Positions 1 through 8,991 of a DNA stretch of 64,000 nt are shown here, piece after piece. This stretch comes from Meiothermus ruber DSM 1279 (GTDB lineage: Bacteria; Deinococcota; Deinococci; Deinococcales; Thermaceae), in the NCBI RefSeq assembly GCF_000024425.1, contig NC_013946.1:2108001-2172000 (forward strand), in the 5' to 3' direction. Under the pieces are notes generated by a model. It did no database searches. It was not told where the DNA came from and saw only the letters and a program-made list of their open reading frames with translations. The translations under genes were made by a program, and so were the position numbers. Every line of letters starts with the position of its first letter. Position 1 is the first letter of the stretch.

Positions 1-1002
1 CACCAGCTCTTTAGCGAAAATCCCGTTGGCATCGCGCCGGTTGAGATCAATCTTGTAAATGCGCTTGAAGCGGGCCTCCGCACCTTGCCGGGCGTCGCGC
101 TCGATAACCAGGTACTCGTTGTCGTTGATGACGGCCATCTCGCCAATGGCATGGGCAGGGTCGTCGAACTGGTAGCGGCCCACCAGACCCACCCAGCGCT
201 TGCTGACCGGATCGAACTCCATCAGACGCACCGTGCCAGCAGGGTCGCCGCTAACAGTGCCCTCGAGCATGGCGTAGATGCGGTTGCGAGAGGGGTTGGT
301 GGTCATGCCCTCATAACCCCTGGTAGTGGGCAGGTTGGCCGCGCTGGGCTGCCCCGGGCCTACCGGGTTCAGCAGGAGAGCCGGGTTCTGCGGAGCCCGC
401 ACCTGGTCTTTGCTAGGGTCTTTGCCCGCGCCGTAGTCGGGCGTGGCGAAGGGCGGATCCAGCAAAACACCGTTGGCATCGAAGTGCAGTAGATAAGGCC
501 CGAACTCATCCCCAACCCAGAGGGTTCCATCGGCGGCAATCACAAACGATTCGGGGTCAAAGTCGTAGCCGGTGAGCAGGCGGTCGGGGGTGTTCTCGTT
601 CAGGATGGGAAAAGGCACCAGGCGGTTGGGGTCGCGCAGTTGGATAAAGCGGTTTACCTCAACCGTTCCGGCGCCCCCCTGCGCGGTGCGGGGCCGCGGG
701 GTCACAAGATACAGGCGCAATAGATAGTCCGGGCTGTTGGCCTTGGAGCCAAAACCGTTGTCGGAAAGCACCCAGTAACTACCGGGCTGCGGCCCGAACT
801 GGACGGCGCTAAAACCCTGCACCGGCTGGCTGCTAAAGGGGGCCGGTGCGTTGCGAAAACCCGGGTTCTGGCGGTAGGCCCCACTGGCCGGCCCCTCGGC
901 AAAAGTATCGGCAGGCAGAACCGCAAACCCCACCAGCTCCACCTGCGGTGCCTGGGCCAGCCCTATCGCAAACGACAAACCCAATGCCACCCATCGCTTC
1001 AT
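1..1002 (-). CDS. Secreted esterase-like/phytase-like domain protein (3' end outside window)
   Basis: The reading frame is open from an ATG at 1002 down to the left edge, 334 codons with no stop, so the C-terminus is missing. The start follows a GGAGGTG ribosome binding site. The N-terminus ([18 protein letters not shown]) is a signal peptide. The mature part contains [47 protein letters not shown] and [18 protein letters not shown], the typical layout of the 'esterase-like activity of phytase' family (PF13449), beta-propeller proteins often secreted and tied to phosphate or phosphoester use. The substrate cannot be deduced. It is divergent from pyrF with a 92 bp shared upstream region. Confidence 0.85.
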   Translation of the reverse strand, partial: MKRWVALGLSFAIGLAQAPQVELVGFAVLPADTFAEGPASGAYRQNPGFRNAPAPFSSQPVQGFSAVQFGPQPGSYWVLSDNGFGSKANSPDYLLRLYLVTPRPRTAQGGAGTVEVNRFIQLRDPNRLVPFPILNENTPDRLLTGYDFDPESFVIAADGTLWVGDEFGPYLLHFDANGVLLDPPFATPDYGAGKDPSKDQVRAPQNPALLLNPVGPGQPSAANLPTTRGYEGMTTNPSRNRIYAMLEGTVSGDPAGTVRLMEFDPVSKRWVGLVGRYQFDDPAHAIGEMAVINDNEYLVIERDARQGAEARFKRIYKIDLNRRDANGIFAKELV

Positions 1003-1059
1003 ATTTCACCTCCGACGATATGATGCACAGGCCAAAGTCAACACCCATTCAGCCGGCGC

Positions 1060-1087
1060 TTGAAAATTGGGTGACAAAAGGTAGGCT
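1060..1087 (+). promoter_or_regulatory. Promoter of pyrF, apparently leaderless
   Basis: A -35 TTGAAA (1060-1065), a 16 bp spacer and a -10 TAGGCT (1082-1087) lie 7 bp before the pyrF ATG. Transcription would start at or next to the start codon, giving a leaderless mRNA. No good Shine-Dalgarno sequence precedes that ATG, which fits. Predicted by eye only. Confidence 0.55.
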
Positions 1088-1094
1088 GCTAGCG

Positions 1095-1871
1095 ATGGAG
1101 TTTGTTGAAGCAGTCGCATCGCGCCCACCCCTGGTGCTGGGGGTAGACCCCCGGCCCGAGCTACACGGCCCCAACCCACTGGCCCACATCCGCCGCTACA
1201 CCCTCGAGCTTCTGGAAGCCCTGGCTGGCAGAATCTGCGCCGTCAAGTTCCAGGCCGCCTTCTTCGAGGCCCTGGGCCCGCAGGGTTTTACGCTGATGCA
1301 CGAGCTGATCGTGGGGGCCCGGGTGCTCTCGCTGCCGGTGATTGTGGATGCCAAGCGGGGCGATATCGGCTCCACCGCCGAGGCTTATGCCAAAGCCTAT
1401 CTGCAGGCCTATCCAGGCTCGGCCCTGACGGTGAATCCATACCTAGGCCGCGATGCCCTGGAGCCTTTTTTCAACGCGGCCCAGGCCTCGGGGGGCGCGG
1501 TGTTCGTGCTGGTCAAAACCTCCAACCCCGGCTCAGGGCTTTTTCAGGACTTGCCCCTGGAGCAGGGGGGTCGGCTGTACCAGGCTGTGGCGGACTACCT
1601 GGCCCAGCAAGCCGAGCAGCAGCGGGTGGGCGAGTGGTCGCGGGTGGCGGCGGTGGTGGGGGTGACCTACCCCGAGCAGGTTACCGAGATACGCCAGCGC
1701 CTCCCCCACTCCTTGCTACTCCTGCCCGGCCTGGGGGCCCAGGGGGGCCAGGCCATCAAAGGGCCGGGGCTGCTTAACTCGGCCAGCCGGGCGCTGTATT
1801 ACCCCGGCGGCGAACCCGACCTGGAAGCAGCCGTGCGCCAGGCCGAGGAATACCTGGCCGCGCTGCGGTAA
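1095..1871 (+). CDS. pyrF: Orotidine 5'-phosphate decarboxylase
   Basis: The product (258 aa) converts orotidine 5'-monophosphate to UMP, the last step of de novo pyrimidine synthesis in the cytoplasm. It has the active-site signature [19 protein letters not shown] around residue 91, the N-terminal substrate strand [25 protein letters not shown], and the phosphate-binding end [10 protein letters not shown]. The DAKRGDI form and length match the long-type (group 2) decarboxylase. The frame stays open upstream to 846, but that extension has no homology-like content and would run into the divergent phytase-like gene. The ATG at 1095, just behind a promoter, is the better start. The gene stands alone and ends 3 bp from the convergent TPR gene. 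Confidence 0.93.
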   Translation: MEFVEAVASRPPLVLGVDPRPELHGPNPLAHIRRYTLELLEALAGRICAVKFQAAFFEALGPQGFTLMHELIVGARVLSLPVIVDAKRGDIGSTAEAYAKAYLQAYPGSALTVNPYLGRDALEPFFNAAQASGGAVFVLVKTSNPGSGLFQDLPLEQGGRLYQAVADYLAQQAEQQRVGEWSRVAAVVGVTYPEQVTEIRQRLPHSLLLLPGLGAQGGQAIKGPGLLNSASRALYYPGGEPDLEAAVRQAEEYLAALR

Positions 1872-1874
1872 CCC

Positions 1875-4663
1875 CTAGCCCCCTTTGAGCGCCCGCCTGA
1901 AAATCTGCGGGGCGAACTCGGCCACCGCCCGCAAAAAGCCGGTCACGCCGCGGGCCCGGCCCGGGGTAATGTAGACCGGCACCCCCAGGTTTTCGGCCTC
2001 CAGCCGCACCGGCTCGGAAAGGTCGTGGCCCACGTAGCTGCTGATGATCATCAGGCCGTGGGCCCGCTCGAGCCGGCTATGAATGCGCCGGATGACCTCC
2101 CGCCCCGCGGTGTAGCTATCGGAGTCGAACCAGTCGAGCTCGAGGCCCTGGTGTTGCAGGATGGGGGTCAGGCGGCTGCGAAGCTGGGTGTGCCCCCCAC
2201 CACGATCAGGTACTCCCCGTGAAAGCGGGGCAACCCCTCGCGCATCAGAACCTCGGGGGTGACCCCGGCCAGGGTATCGGGGCCGCCCTCGAGGGTTGCC
2301 AGGGCCCTCGAGGTGGCCTTGAGCTCCTCCAGGTAAAGCTGTAGCTCGGGGTCGGTGGGGTTCAGGAAAAACAGGTTGCGCAGAATCTCGCGCGAAAGCT
2401 CGAGGTCTTTTTCCCGGTAATAGGCGATGTCCAGGGCCTTGCGCCAGGTCTCGGTGGCTTTCTGGTAGGCCCCGGTGCGCTCGTAGTGCTCGGCCAGGTC
2501 GTAGAGCACCTCCAGGGCCTCGGGGTTGCGAGCCAGCTCAGAAAGCAAGAGCCCCTCGGCCCCCAGGGCCTGCCCGGCGTTGTACAGCGCGGCCAGGTAG
2601 CGCCCCCGCACCGCCCCGGCCTCCTGGCTCTGGGAGAAGCTGCGCGAGAGGCGGTAGGCCAGCTCGAGGTGCTCCAAAGGCGGCTCGGCGGACTGTTCAA
2701 GGCTCTGGGTGAGCATCCGGAAGGCCTCCCAGGGCCCCTCCAGCTCCTCCACCAGTTTGAGTACGGGCTCAATCTGCGCGAAGGGCTGCAACCCCGCCTC
2801 GCGCACCCGGCCCAAGAACTCCCGGGCCAGCACCGGCTCCCCGGCTTCCCGCGCCTCCAGGGCCAGCTCAAACAACTGGGTTACCGGGTAGGCCCGGTGG
2901 GCGTGGGCCCGCTTGTGGTCGCCCAGCACCTCGAGCACCGGGGCCCCCAGGGCCCGCCTGGACAGGGCCAGCAGGTGGTAGGCCAGCCCAGCCGCCTCCC
3001 CCCTGGACTCCCGCGCGGCCCGCTCGAGGTAGCGCAGCGCCTCGGTGTGCCGCCCCTCGCGGTGCCGCAGCAGACCCAGGGCCAGCAGCGCGGTGGCGTC
3101 CTCGGCCCGGGCCACCGCATCGGTCAGGTAGGGCTCCGCTTCCTTCAGGTCGGCCAGCGGCACTTTGTCCAGGTCCTCGGGGCCCCGCACCTTCAGGCCC
3201 GCCAGGGCCAGCCCCAAAGCCCCGTGCGACTCCCCCAGCACGTACAGGCGCTGGGCGTACCGGGCCGCCCGGCCCCACAGGCCCTGCTGCAAGGCGGCCT
3301 GCAAGCCCGCCCGCAGCAGCCCGCGCGACAGCAGGTCGGGCGAGAGGTCTTCCACAAACTCCACCCGGCGGCTGGCCTCGCTCCAGTCGCCCTCGCGGCA
3401 CAGGCGCACCACGCGCTCCTCGATGCGCTCGAGGGTGGTTTTGAGGTAGACCTCGGCCTCGGGCAGGCCGCACTCGAAAAGCTGCCGCAGGGCCTCCGAA
3501 AGCCGCCCCAGGCCCAGGTAGACCTTACCCAAGGCCAGTTTGAACCGCCCCCCCCGGCTGGACAGCGCCTCCAGGCGGGGCAGGGCCCGCTGGTAATCCT
3601 CCTGCTCGGCCCAGCACAGCACCCGCAGGTTTTCGGCTTCGGGCTGATGGGCCAGGGCCAGGGCCGCCTCGGCTTCGGCGTAACGCGCCAGGGCAAACAG
3701 GGCCCGGCCCCGCAGGTAGGCCAGCTCACCGGTGGTGCCTTCTGGCACACGGCCTAGCACCTCGGCATACGCGCCGCCCTCGAGCAAAGCCCAGACCTCG
3801 TCGCTCGAGGGCAGGGGGCTTGGTGTGCTTGGCCTGGGGTTCGGGGCTTCGCCCGGCCCCGGGGAGGGCTCGGGCCGTACCATCGCTACCGGCATTCGGG
3901 CGGTAATCAGGGTGTAGTCCCCCTCGCCTACCACCTGCACCGCCTCAAACCCCATCTGCACCAGGGCCTGCTCGACGGCCTGGGGGTTCTTGCCCAGAAA
4001 GGGGCCATGCGCGTAGGCCAGCAGACCGCCCGGTTTGAGCAACCCCTCGAGGCCCTGCAGGCGCCGCACAAAGTCGAAGTGCTCAAGGTAGTGGGGGGCC
4101 TCGAGGGTGTTGGGCAGGCCCCCCAGATACCCCTCGGGCAGGCAGGAGAGCAGCAGCACCGCGTCCATCTCCGGCAGGCCCGGTTGGTTTGGAAACCAGC
4201 CCTGGTGCCACTGTACCCCCGGGCCGGTGCGGGCTTGACCCACCTCCACCGCCTGGGCCACCCCCTCCAGGGCGTGCCACTCCAGCTCGGGCCGGGCCTC
4301 GCGCAGCAGCGTCACCAGCGCGCCGGTGAAGGCCCCCACCTCCAACACCCGCCCCTGGGCCGGCAAAAGCGGGGGCAGCACCCGCATATAAAACTCCACA
4401 AACGGCAGGTGCATGGCATACACCAGGGCTTCCAGTCGCTCCCGCGGGTGGCAGAGCACCGCGGTGTAAAAACTTCGCACCGCCTCCAGGTCGCCCCCTT
4501 TGGCCTCCAGATAGCCTTTCCAGGCGTCCAGGATGGGTTTTCGTCGGCCGGGGCTGCCGATGCGTTTGGCCAGCACCGCCTCGAAACGGCCCGGCGAAAG
4601 GGGGGCCTCGAGGTGAAACTGGCTACGAAAGTAGCGCTTGACTTGGGTGTTTACGGTGTCCAC
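1875..4663 (-). CDS. Methyltransferase-TPR protein with DUF2325-like C-terminus, interrupted by a -1 frameshift
   Basis: From a GTG at 4663 behind GAGGTGG, frame 0 runs 831 aa and stops at TGA just after 2170. It has a SAM-methyltransferase-like domain (motif I RVLEVGAFTGALVTLL near residue 105), a linker around residue 270, then helical TPR-like repeats to about residue 790. Frame 0 ends VVGG-TPSFAAA. A -1 shift at GGGGGGC (2192-2198) gives instead VVGG-HTQLRSRL and 105 more residues, including WFDSDSYTAG, LMIISSYVGHDLS and VPVYITPGRARGV, to a stop at 1875. That tail resembles DUF2325-type domains (PF10087), which open with a VVGG strand, so the full product would be about 929 aa. The cause may be a sequencing indel, a real mutation or recoding. 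Function unknown; it has its own promoter and lies downstream of pxpBC. Confidence 0.75.
2192..2198 (-). other. Slippery heptamer GGGGGGC at the frame change
   Basis: On the minus strand the frame-0 codons read GTG GTG GGG GGC ACA, so G-GGG-GGC fits the X-XXY-YYZ form of a -1 slippery site in the correct phase. Slipping back one base restores the open frame that continues to 1875. A one-base loss from a G7 tract would leave the same sequence. Confidence 0.5.
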
Positions 4664-4697
4664 AAACCACCTCGCTCAACAGAAGCCGTTGAGGGGT

Positions 4698-4726
4698 ATT
4701 GTGGCAAGTTCGGCCCAGGCTGTAAA
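4698..4726 (-). promoter_or_regulatory. Promoter of the methyltransferase-TPR gene
   Basis: On the minus strand -35 TTTACA (4721-4726), a 17 bp spacer and -10 CACAAT (4698-4703) lie 35 bp before the GTG start. A small hairpin (CTCAAC/GTTGAG, 4675-4693) sits in the predicted 5' leader. This suggests the gene is transcribed apart from pxpBC. Confidence 0.5.
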
Positions 4727-4797
4727 CCACCCAGCTCACTACCCCCCGTGGGTATGCGCCCCACCGGTTCAGGTCGTGGTCGGCGTAAGTGGGCGGG

Positions 4798-6297
4798 CTA
4801 CTCGAGGGCAGCAGGTACGAAGCGAACCGTCTGCCCCGGGCGGAGCTGGGCCAGCCAGGGCAGGTCGGCCGGGTGCACCAGCGCCGGCTTGGCATAGCCG
4901 CCAATGCGGCCCCGGTCGTTGAGCAGCACAATGGGCTGACCCTCGGTGGTAATCTGCACCGCCCCCAGCGGGGTGGCCTCGCTGATCAGTTCGCCCCCCG
5001 GCACCTCCGGCCCCACAAACCGAAGCCCCATCCGATCCCCCGAGGCCAGCTCGTAGGTTCCAGCGCACAGAGCCCGCATCGCTTCCGGGCTGTACTGCGG
5101 CCCCGGCAGCAGGCGAACCCGCCGCACTCCCAGAGGGGGTAGGGCAAAGCCGAAGCCCGCTCGAGCCTCCCTTATCTCCGCCACCCCCAGCACATCACCG
5201 GCCTGCAAGGGCCGCCCGATCAGGCCCTTAACGTCGGTGCTGGCGCTCCCATAAAAGCGATCGCTCTCGAGGCCCCCCGCCAGGGCCAGGTAGCCCCGCG
5301 CACCGTCGGGGGCCGCGGCAAAGTGCAGCTTATCGCCAGTGCGCAAGGCAAAGGTCTGGGCCACCGCTACCGGCGCGCCGCCCACCAGGGGCCGCATTCC
5401 ATAGCCCACAAAGACGGCCACCAGCGGCCTCAACGCGCTCAGCACGGGGCCCTTGAGGGTCAGTTCCAAAAGCGGCGCATCCGGGGGGTTGCCCACCAAC
5501 CGGTTGGCCAGGCCCGCCAGCCGCCCATCCAGCACCCCCGAGGCCGCCAGCCCCAGGCGACCGGCCATGCGTCGCCCGCTGTCCATCACCAGATCCAGCA
5601 GGCCCGGCTCCTCCACCCGCAGCGCCGGATACCGCGGTGCCGCTGGCAGCAAGGGCTTGAGGGCGGGCACCGCCGGGGTGGGGCCTTCAGACGGCACAAA
5701 CCGCACCCGGTCGCCGGCTTCCAGCAAAAACACCGGCGCGCGGTGGGGGTTGTAGACCTGGGTGAGCGCGGTGCCGATCAGGTGCCACCCACCGGGCGAG
5801 GGCAGCGGATAAATCCCGCTCTGGCTACCGGCAATCGCCACCGCGTGGGCCGGCACCAGGGCCCTGGGTGTTCCCCTTCGGGGTAGCCGCAGGCGCTCGG
5901 GCAGGGGCCCCAGGAAGGGAAAGCCCGGCGTGAAGCCGGTGGCGAACACCCGGTAGGGGGTCTGGCTGTGCAGCCGTACCACTTCCTTGACCGAAAGGCC
6001 GGTCTGTTCGGCCACCCAGGCCAGGTCGGGCCCATCGTAGCGAACGGGTATCTCGACCTCCTTGCCTGTAGGGGTACCGATTAACGTGTCTAGATGCCGG
6101 TGCACCCAGCGCTCCACCCGCGCCCGTGAAACCCGGTCGGCGTCGTACTCGAGGTAAAGCTTCACATAGCCAGGCACCACGTCGGTCACGCCCGGCAGCG
6201 GATCGGCCAGCAAGGCCCGCACCAGGGCCAGCATCCGGGTGTTGGCCTCGAGGTCGAGTTGTTCGGAGAAAGGCAGGTAGAAGCCGGTCAGGGTCAT
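4798..6297 (-). CDS. pxpBC: 5-oxoprolinase subunits B and C, fused (KipI-KipA type)
   Basis: The 499 aa product fuses two usually separate subunits. Residues 1-210 are PxpB/KipI (allophanate hydrolase subunit 1 fold) with PVRYDGPDLAWVAEQTGLS, FATGFTPGFPFLGPLP and SPGGWHLIGT. Residues 225-499 are PxpC/KipA with DSGRRMAGRLGLAASGVLD, GSASTDVKGLIGRPL and GDRMGLRFVGP. With PxpA the complex hydrolyses 5-oxoproline (pyroglutamate) to glutamate at the cost of ATP. The gene lies 43 bp behind pxpA and in line with a TRAP transporter, which supports that role. The older label 'urea/allophanate hydrolase subunit' is less likely because no urea carboxylase is nearby. Next downstream is the TPR gene, which has its own promoter. 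Confidence 0.88.
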   Translation of the reverse strand: MTLTGFYLPFSEQLDLEANTRMLALVRALLADPLPGVTDVVPGYVKLYLEYDADRVSRARVERWVHRHLDTLIGTPTGKEVEIPVRYDGPDLAWVAEQTGLSVKEVVRLHSQTPYRVFATGFTPGFPFLGPLPERLRLPRRGTPRALVPAHAVAIAGSQSGIYPLPSPGGWHLIGTALTQVYNPHRAPVFLLEAGDRVRFVPSEGPTPAVPALKPLLPAAPRYPALRVEEPGLLDLVMDSGRRMAGRLGLAASGVLDGRLAGLANRLVGNPPDAPLLELTLKGPVLSALRPLVAVFVGYGMRPLVGGAPVAVAQTFALRTGDKLHFAAAPDGARGYLALAGGLESDRFYGSASTDVKGLIGRPLQAGDVLGVAEIREARAGFGFALPPLGVRRVRLLPGPQYSPEAMRALCAGTYELASGDRMGLRFVGPEVPGGELISEATPLGAVQITTEGQPIVLLNDRGRIGGYAKPALVHPADLPWLAQLRPGQTVRFVPAALE

Positions 6298-6340
6298 GCA
6301 AGGCCAGGATACCGCCCCTGAATAGACAGCAGGCCGTTAC

Positions 6341-7093
6341 TCAGTAGGTCTCGATGCTTACCCCTTCGGCCCGGAGCGCCTCCCGGATGGCCCGGGCAAT
6401 CTCGACCGCGCTGGGGTTATCGCCGTGGATGCACAGGGTCTGGGCCCGCACCTCCACCCAGCCGCCCTCCACCGCCGCCACCCGGCCCTTCACCACCATC
6501 TGCACCGCCCGACGGGCCGCCTCGGCAGGGTCGTGAATCCAGGCCCCAGGGGTTCCCCGCGGGGCCAGCCGACCATCGCGGCTGTAGCCTCGTTCGGGGA
6601 AGGCCTCCGCGACGGTGCGGAGCCCCAGGCGCTGGGCCTCCTGCTCCAGCGGAGTGTTGGGCAGCACCACCAACGGCACCTGGGGGTCGAAGTCCAGGGC
6701 TGCCTGGGCGATGGCGCGGGCGGTCGGGGGGTCTTTGGTGGCCCGGTTGTACAGGGCCCCGTGGGCCTTGATGTGGTGCAGGGGCAGGCCCCGCACCTTC
6801 AGAAAAGCGCTCAGGGCCCCCACCTGGTAGAGCACGTCGGCGTAGACCTCCTCGGGTGTGGCCGCCATCTCCCGCCGCCCAAAGCCCACCCGGTCGGGGA
6901 AGCCAGGATGGGCCCCCACCGCCAGGCCGGTCTTTTGGGCGAGCTCGAGGGTGCGCCCCATGGTGAGCGGGTCGCCGGCGTGAAACCCGCAAGCCACGTT
7001 CACCGAACTCAGCAGGGGGAACAGTTCCTCGTCCCGCCCCAGCTTCCAGTTGCCAAAGGATTCGCCTGCATCGGCATTCAGGTCAATCTTCAT
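6341..7093 (-). CDS. pxpA: 5-oxoprolinase subunit A (LamB/YcsF family)
   Basis: The 250 aa product starts MKIDLNADAGESFGNWKLG, the family signature, and holds VACGFHAGDP, VGAHPGFPDRVGFGRR, HIKAHGALYN and ALCIHGDNP-like (TLCIHGDNPSA) motifs. This is the catalytic partner of PxpBC in ATP-driven opening of the pyroglutamate ring. The frame extends 5 codons further to 7108, but AGGGG is 6 bp before the ATG at 7093 and that start matches the family N-terminus. It begins 7 bp after the dctM stop, so it sits in the TRAP transporter operon. Confidence 0.9.
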   Translation of the reverse strand: MKIDLNADAGESFGNWKLGRDEELFPLLSSVNVACGFHAGDPLTMGRTLELAQKTGLAVGAHPGFPDRVGFGRREMAATPEEVYADVLYQVGALSAFLKVRGLPLHHIKAHGALYNRATKDPPTARAIAQAALDFDPQVPLVVLPNTPLEQEAQRLGLRTVAEAFPERGYSRDGRLAPRGTPGAWIHDPAEAARRAVQMVVKGRVAAVEGGWVEVRAQTLCIHGDNPSAVEIARAIREALRAEGVSIETY

Positions 7094-7100
7094 AGCGCCC

Positions 7101-8405
7101 CTATCCACCGGTCATCCGGGCCGGCAGCCAGGTCACAATCTGCGGGAAAACGGTGATCAAGGCCGCCGCCAGTAGCAGCATAGCCAGAAAAGGCAGGGCC
7201 GAGCGGGCAATGGTGAAGATATCCCGCCCCGAGAGACCCTGCAGCACGAACAGGTTGAAGCCCACCGGCGGGGTGATCTGGGCCAGCTCCACCGCAATCA
7301 CCAAAAAGATGCCAAACCACAAAAGGTCAATCCCCACCGCCTTGGCTAGTGGAAGGATTACCGAGGTGGTCAGCACAATGATGGAGATGCCGTCCAGGAA
7401 AGCCCCCAGCACCAAAAACAGCAGCATCAGAACAGCCAGTAAGGCGTACTTGGAAAGCCCCAGCCCGGCCACCCAGGCCGCCAGGGCCGCCGGGATACCG
7501 GTAAAGGCCATGGCGATGGAGAGCACCGCCGCCCCGGCCAGAATGAAGCCAATCATGCTGCTGGTACGCACCGCGCCCATCAGGCTCTCCAGCAGGCCCT
7601 GCCAGCTCAGGCTGCGGGTCCAAAAGGCAATGATAAGGGCCCCCAGCACCCCCAGGCTGGCTGCCTCGGTGGGGGTGGCTATCCCCGCATAGATGGAGCC
7701 GATCACGGCCACCATCAGGAGCAGCACCGGCAGGATTTTGAGCAGGCCGCGCAGACGCTGGCCCAGGGGCAGCGGGGGGTCGGGTGGGGGCATTTTATCG
7801 GCGTTCAAGAGCCCCGAAAGCACCACCCAACCCATGAACAGCAGCATCACTAGCAGACCCGGCAGGAGGCCCGCAATAAAGAGTCGGGCCACCGAGACCT
7901 CGGCGGCCACTCCGTACACGATCATCATTACCGAGGGAGGAATCAGGAGGCCCAGGGTGCCCGAGCCGGCCAGCGAGCCCAGTACCATGCGCTCCGGATA
8001 ACCCCGCCGCAGCAGTTCGGGCAGGGCAATTTTGCCCACGGTGGCGGTGGTGGCCGCCGAAGAGCCGATTACCGCCGCGAAGATGCCGGAAGCCAGCACG
8101 TTGATGTGCAGCAGGCGGCCCGGAATCCGGCGCAGCCAGGGGGAAAGCCCCTCAAATAGGTCGGCGGCCAGGCGGGTGCGGTAGAGGATCTCGCCCATCC
8201 AGATAAACATAGGCAGCGCCGCCAGCGACCAGCTCGAAACCGAACCCCACAGGCTGCTGGCCACGCTGGCCCCCGGGGGGGTGTTGGTGAAGAACTGCAA
8301 CCCCACCCAGCCCACCCCCAAGAGCGCCAGGGCAATCCAGACCCCGCTGCCCAGCAACACCAGCAGCAGCAAAACCAGGAAAAGCGCAATCTGCGTGAGT
8401 TCCAC
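7101..8405 (-). CDS. dctM: TRAP transporter large membrane subunit
   Basis: A protein of about 434 aa, almost wholly hydrophobic, with roughly 12 membrane segments. It matches the DctM family (GIFAAVIGSSAATTATVGKI, GSLAGSGTLGLLIPPSV, TPTEAASLGVLGAL, ITPPVGFNLFVLQG). It forms the Na+/H+-driven permease with DctQ and receives ligand from DctP. I chose the GTG at 8405 because GGCAGGAG precedes it and it starts 2 bp after the dctQ stop; the longer frame to 8459 would overlap dctQ. It is immediately followed by pxpA, so the likely substrate is 5-oxoproline (inference from context). Confidence 0.88.
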   Translation of the reverse strand: MELTQIALFLVLLLLVLLGSGVWIALALLGVGWVGLQFFTNTPPGASVASSLWGSVSSWSLAALPMFIWMGEILYRTRLAADLFEGLSPWLRRIPGRLLHINVLASGIFAAVIGSSAATTATVGKIALPELLRRGYPERMVLGSLAGSGTLGLLIPPSVMMIVYGVAAEVSVARLFIAGLLPGLLVMLLFMGWVVLSGLLNADKMPPPDPPLPLGQRLRGLLKILPVLLLMVAVIGSIYAGIATPTEAASLGVLGALIIAFWTRSLSWQGLLESLMGAVRTSSMIGFILAGAAVLSIAMAFTGIPAALAAWVAGLGLSKYALLAVLMLLFLVLGAFLDGISIIVLTTSVILPLAKAVGIDLLWFGIFLVIAVELAQITPPVGFNLFVLQGLSGRDIFTIARSALPFLAMLLLAAALITVFPQIVTWLPARMTGG

Positions 8406-8407
8406 GG

Positions 8408-8914
8408 CTACTCCTGCCCCCCACCCTCGGCAAGATAGGACGGGAGCTCTCCTCGCCACAGCGCCACCAGGGTATCGGCCAGGGCCACGGTAAAGATGGT
8501 TATGCCCACTGCCAGCAGGCTTTGCGGGATCCAGATGGGCAGCGGCAAAAGCCCAGGGGCCAGGTCGCCGTAGCTATAGGAATCCAGCACCAGCCGCCAA
8601 AGCTGCAAGGTGGCGTAGCTCGAGGCCAGCAGCGAGAACCCCCCCACCCCCAGTTCCAGCCCCCGCCGGGCCCGGCCCTGCAAGCGCCGCACCAAGACCC
8701 CCACCCGGATATGGGCCCCCGCCCGCAAAGTGGGGGCCAGGGCCAGAAAGACCGCCCCGGCCATGGCAAAGCCGGAAAGCTCGTTGGCCGAGGGGATCAC
8801 CAGCCCAAACTGCCGCCCCACCACCTGGGCCAGGATAATCAGGAAGATAAAGACCATCAGCAGCCCGGCCAAAAAGCCCGAAAGGTGGTACAAACCATCC
8901 AGGAACTTGCGCAT
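8408..8914 (-). CDS. dctQ: TRAP transporter small membrane subunit
   Basis: This 168 aa protein has four predicted membrane segments (residues about 13-35, 47-62, 88-106, 127-148). FIFLIILAQVVGRQFG and NELSGFAMAGAVFLALAPTLRAGAHIRV are typical of DctQ. It acts as the small membrane partner of DctM. A 77 bp gap with a hairpin separates it from dctP, and its stop is 2 bp from the dctM GTG, so the two are probably co-translated. Confidence 0.88.
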   Translation of the reverse strand: MRKFLDGLYHLSGFLAGLLMVFIFLIILAQVVGRQFGLVIPSANELSGFAMAGAVFLALAPTLRAGAHIRVGVLVRRLQGRARRGLELGVGGFSLLASSYATLQLWRLVLDSYSYGDLAPGLLPLPIWIPQSLLAVGITIFTVALADTLVALWRGELPSYLAEGGGQE

Positions 8915-8933
8915 ACAAACCCTTCTCGAGAAC

Positions 8934-8961
8934 CCTCATCCACAAGCTATTGTGGGTGAGG
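8934..8961. repeat. Intercistronic hairpin between dctP and dctQ
   Basis: CCTCATCCACAA (8934-8945) pairs with TTGTGGGTGAGG (8950-8961) over 12 positions, one of them a wobble or mismatch depending on the strand, around the loop GCTA. No T-tract follows. Placed just after the binding-protein gene, it may protect the upstream mRNA or partly stop transcription, keeping dctP output above dctQM. Confidence 0.55.
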
Positions 8962-8991
8962 AACCCGCTTCGTGGTGCTCGTGGCTTCGCC

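Noticed and set aside
846-1094. Longer pyrF frame starting at 846
   Set aside because: The extension overlaps the divergent phytase-like gene and its signal peptide, has no family similarity, and a promoter lies right before the ATG at 1095.
2486-3757. 423-codon plus-strand frame inside the TPR gene
   Set aside because: Glutamine/proline-rich antisense shadow of a GC-rich coding frame with no ribosome binding site or domain.
4007-4897. 296-codon plus-strand frame
   Set aside because: Antisense to the methyltransferase region and running into pxpBC; low-complexity composition.
4798-7093. Urea/allophanate metabolism for the KipI/KipA and LamB/YcsF genes
   Set aside because: No urea carboxylase or allophanate hydrolase is nearby and the PxpA-PxpB-PxpC set is complete, which fits 5-oxoprolinase.
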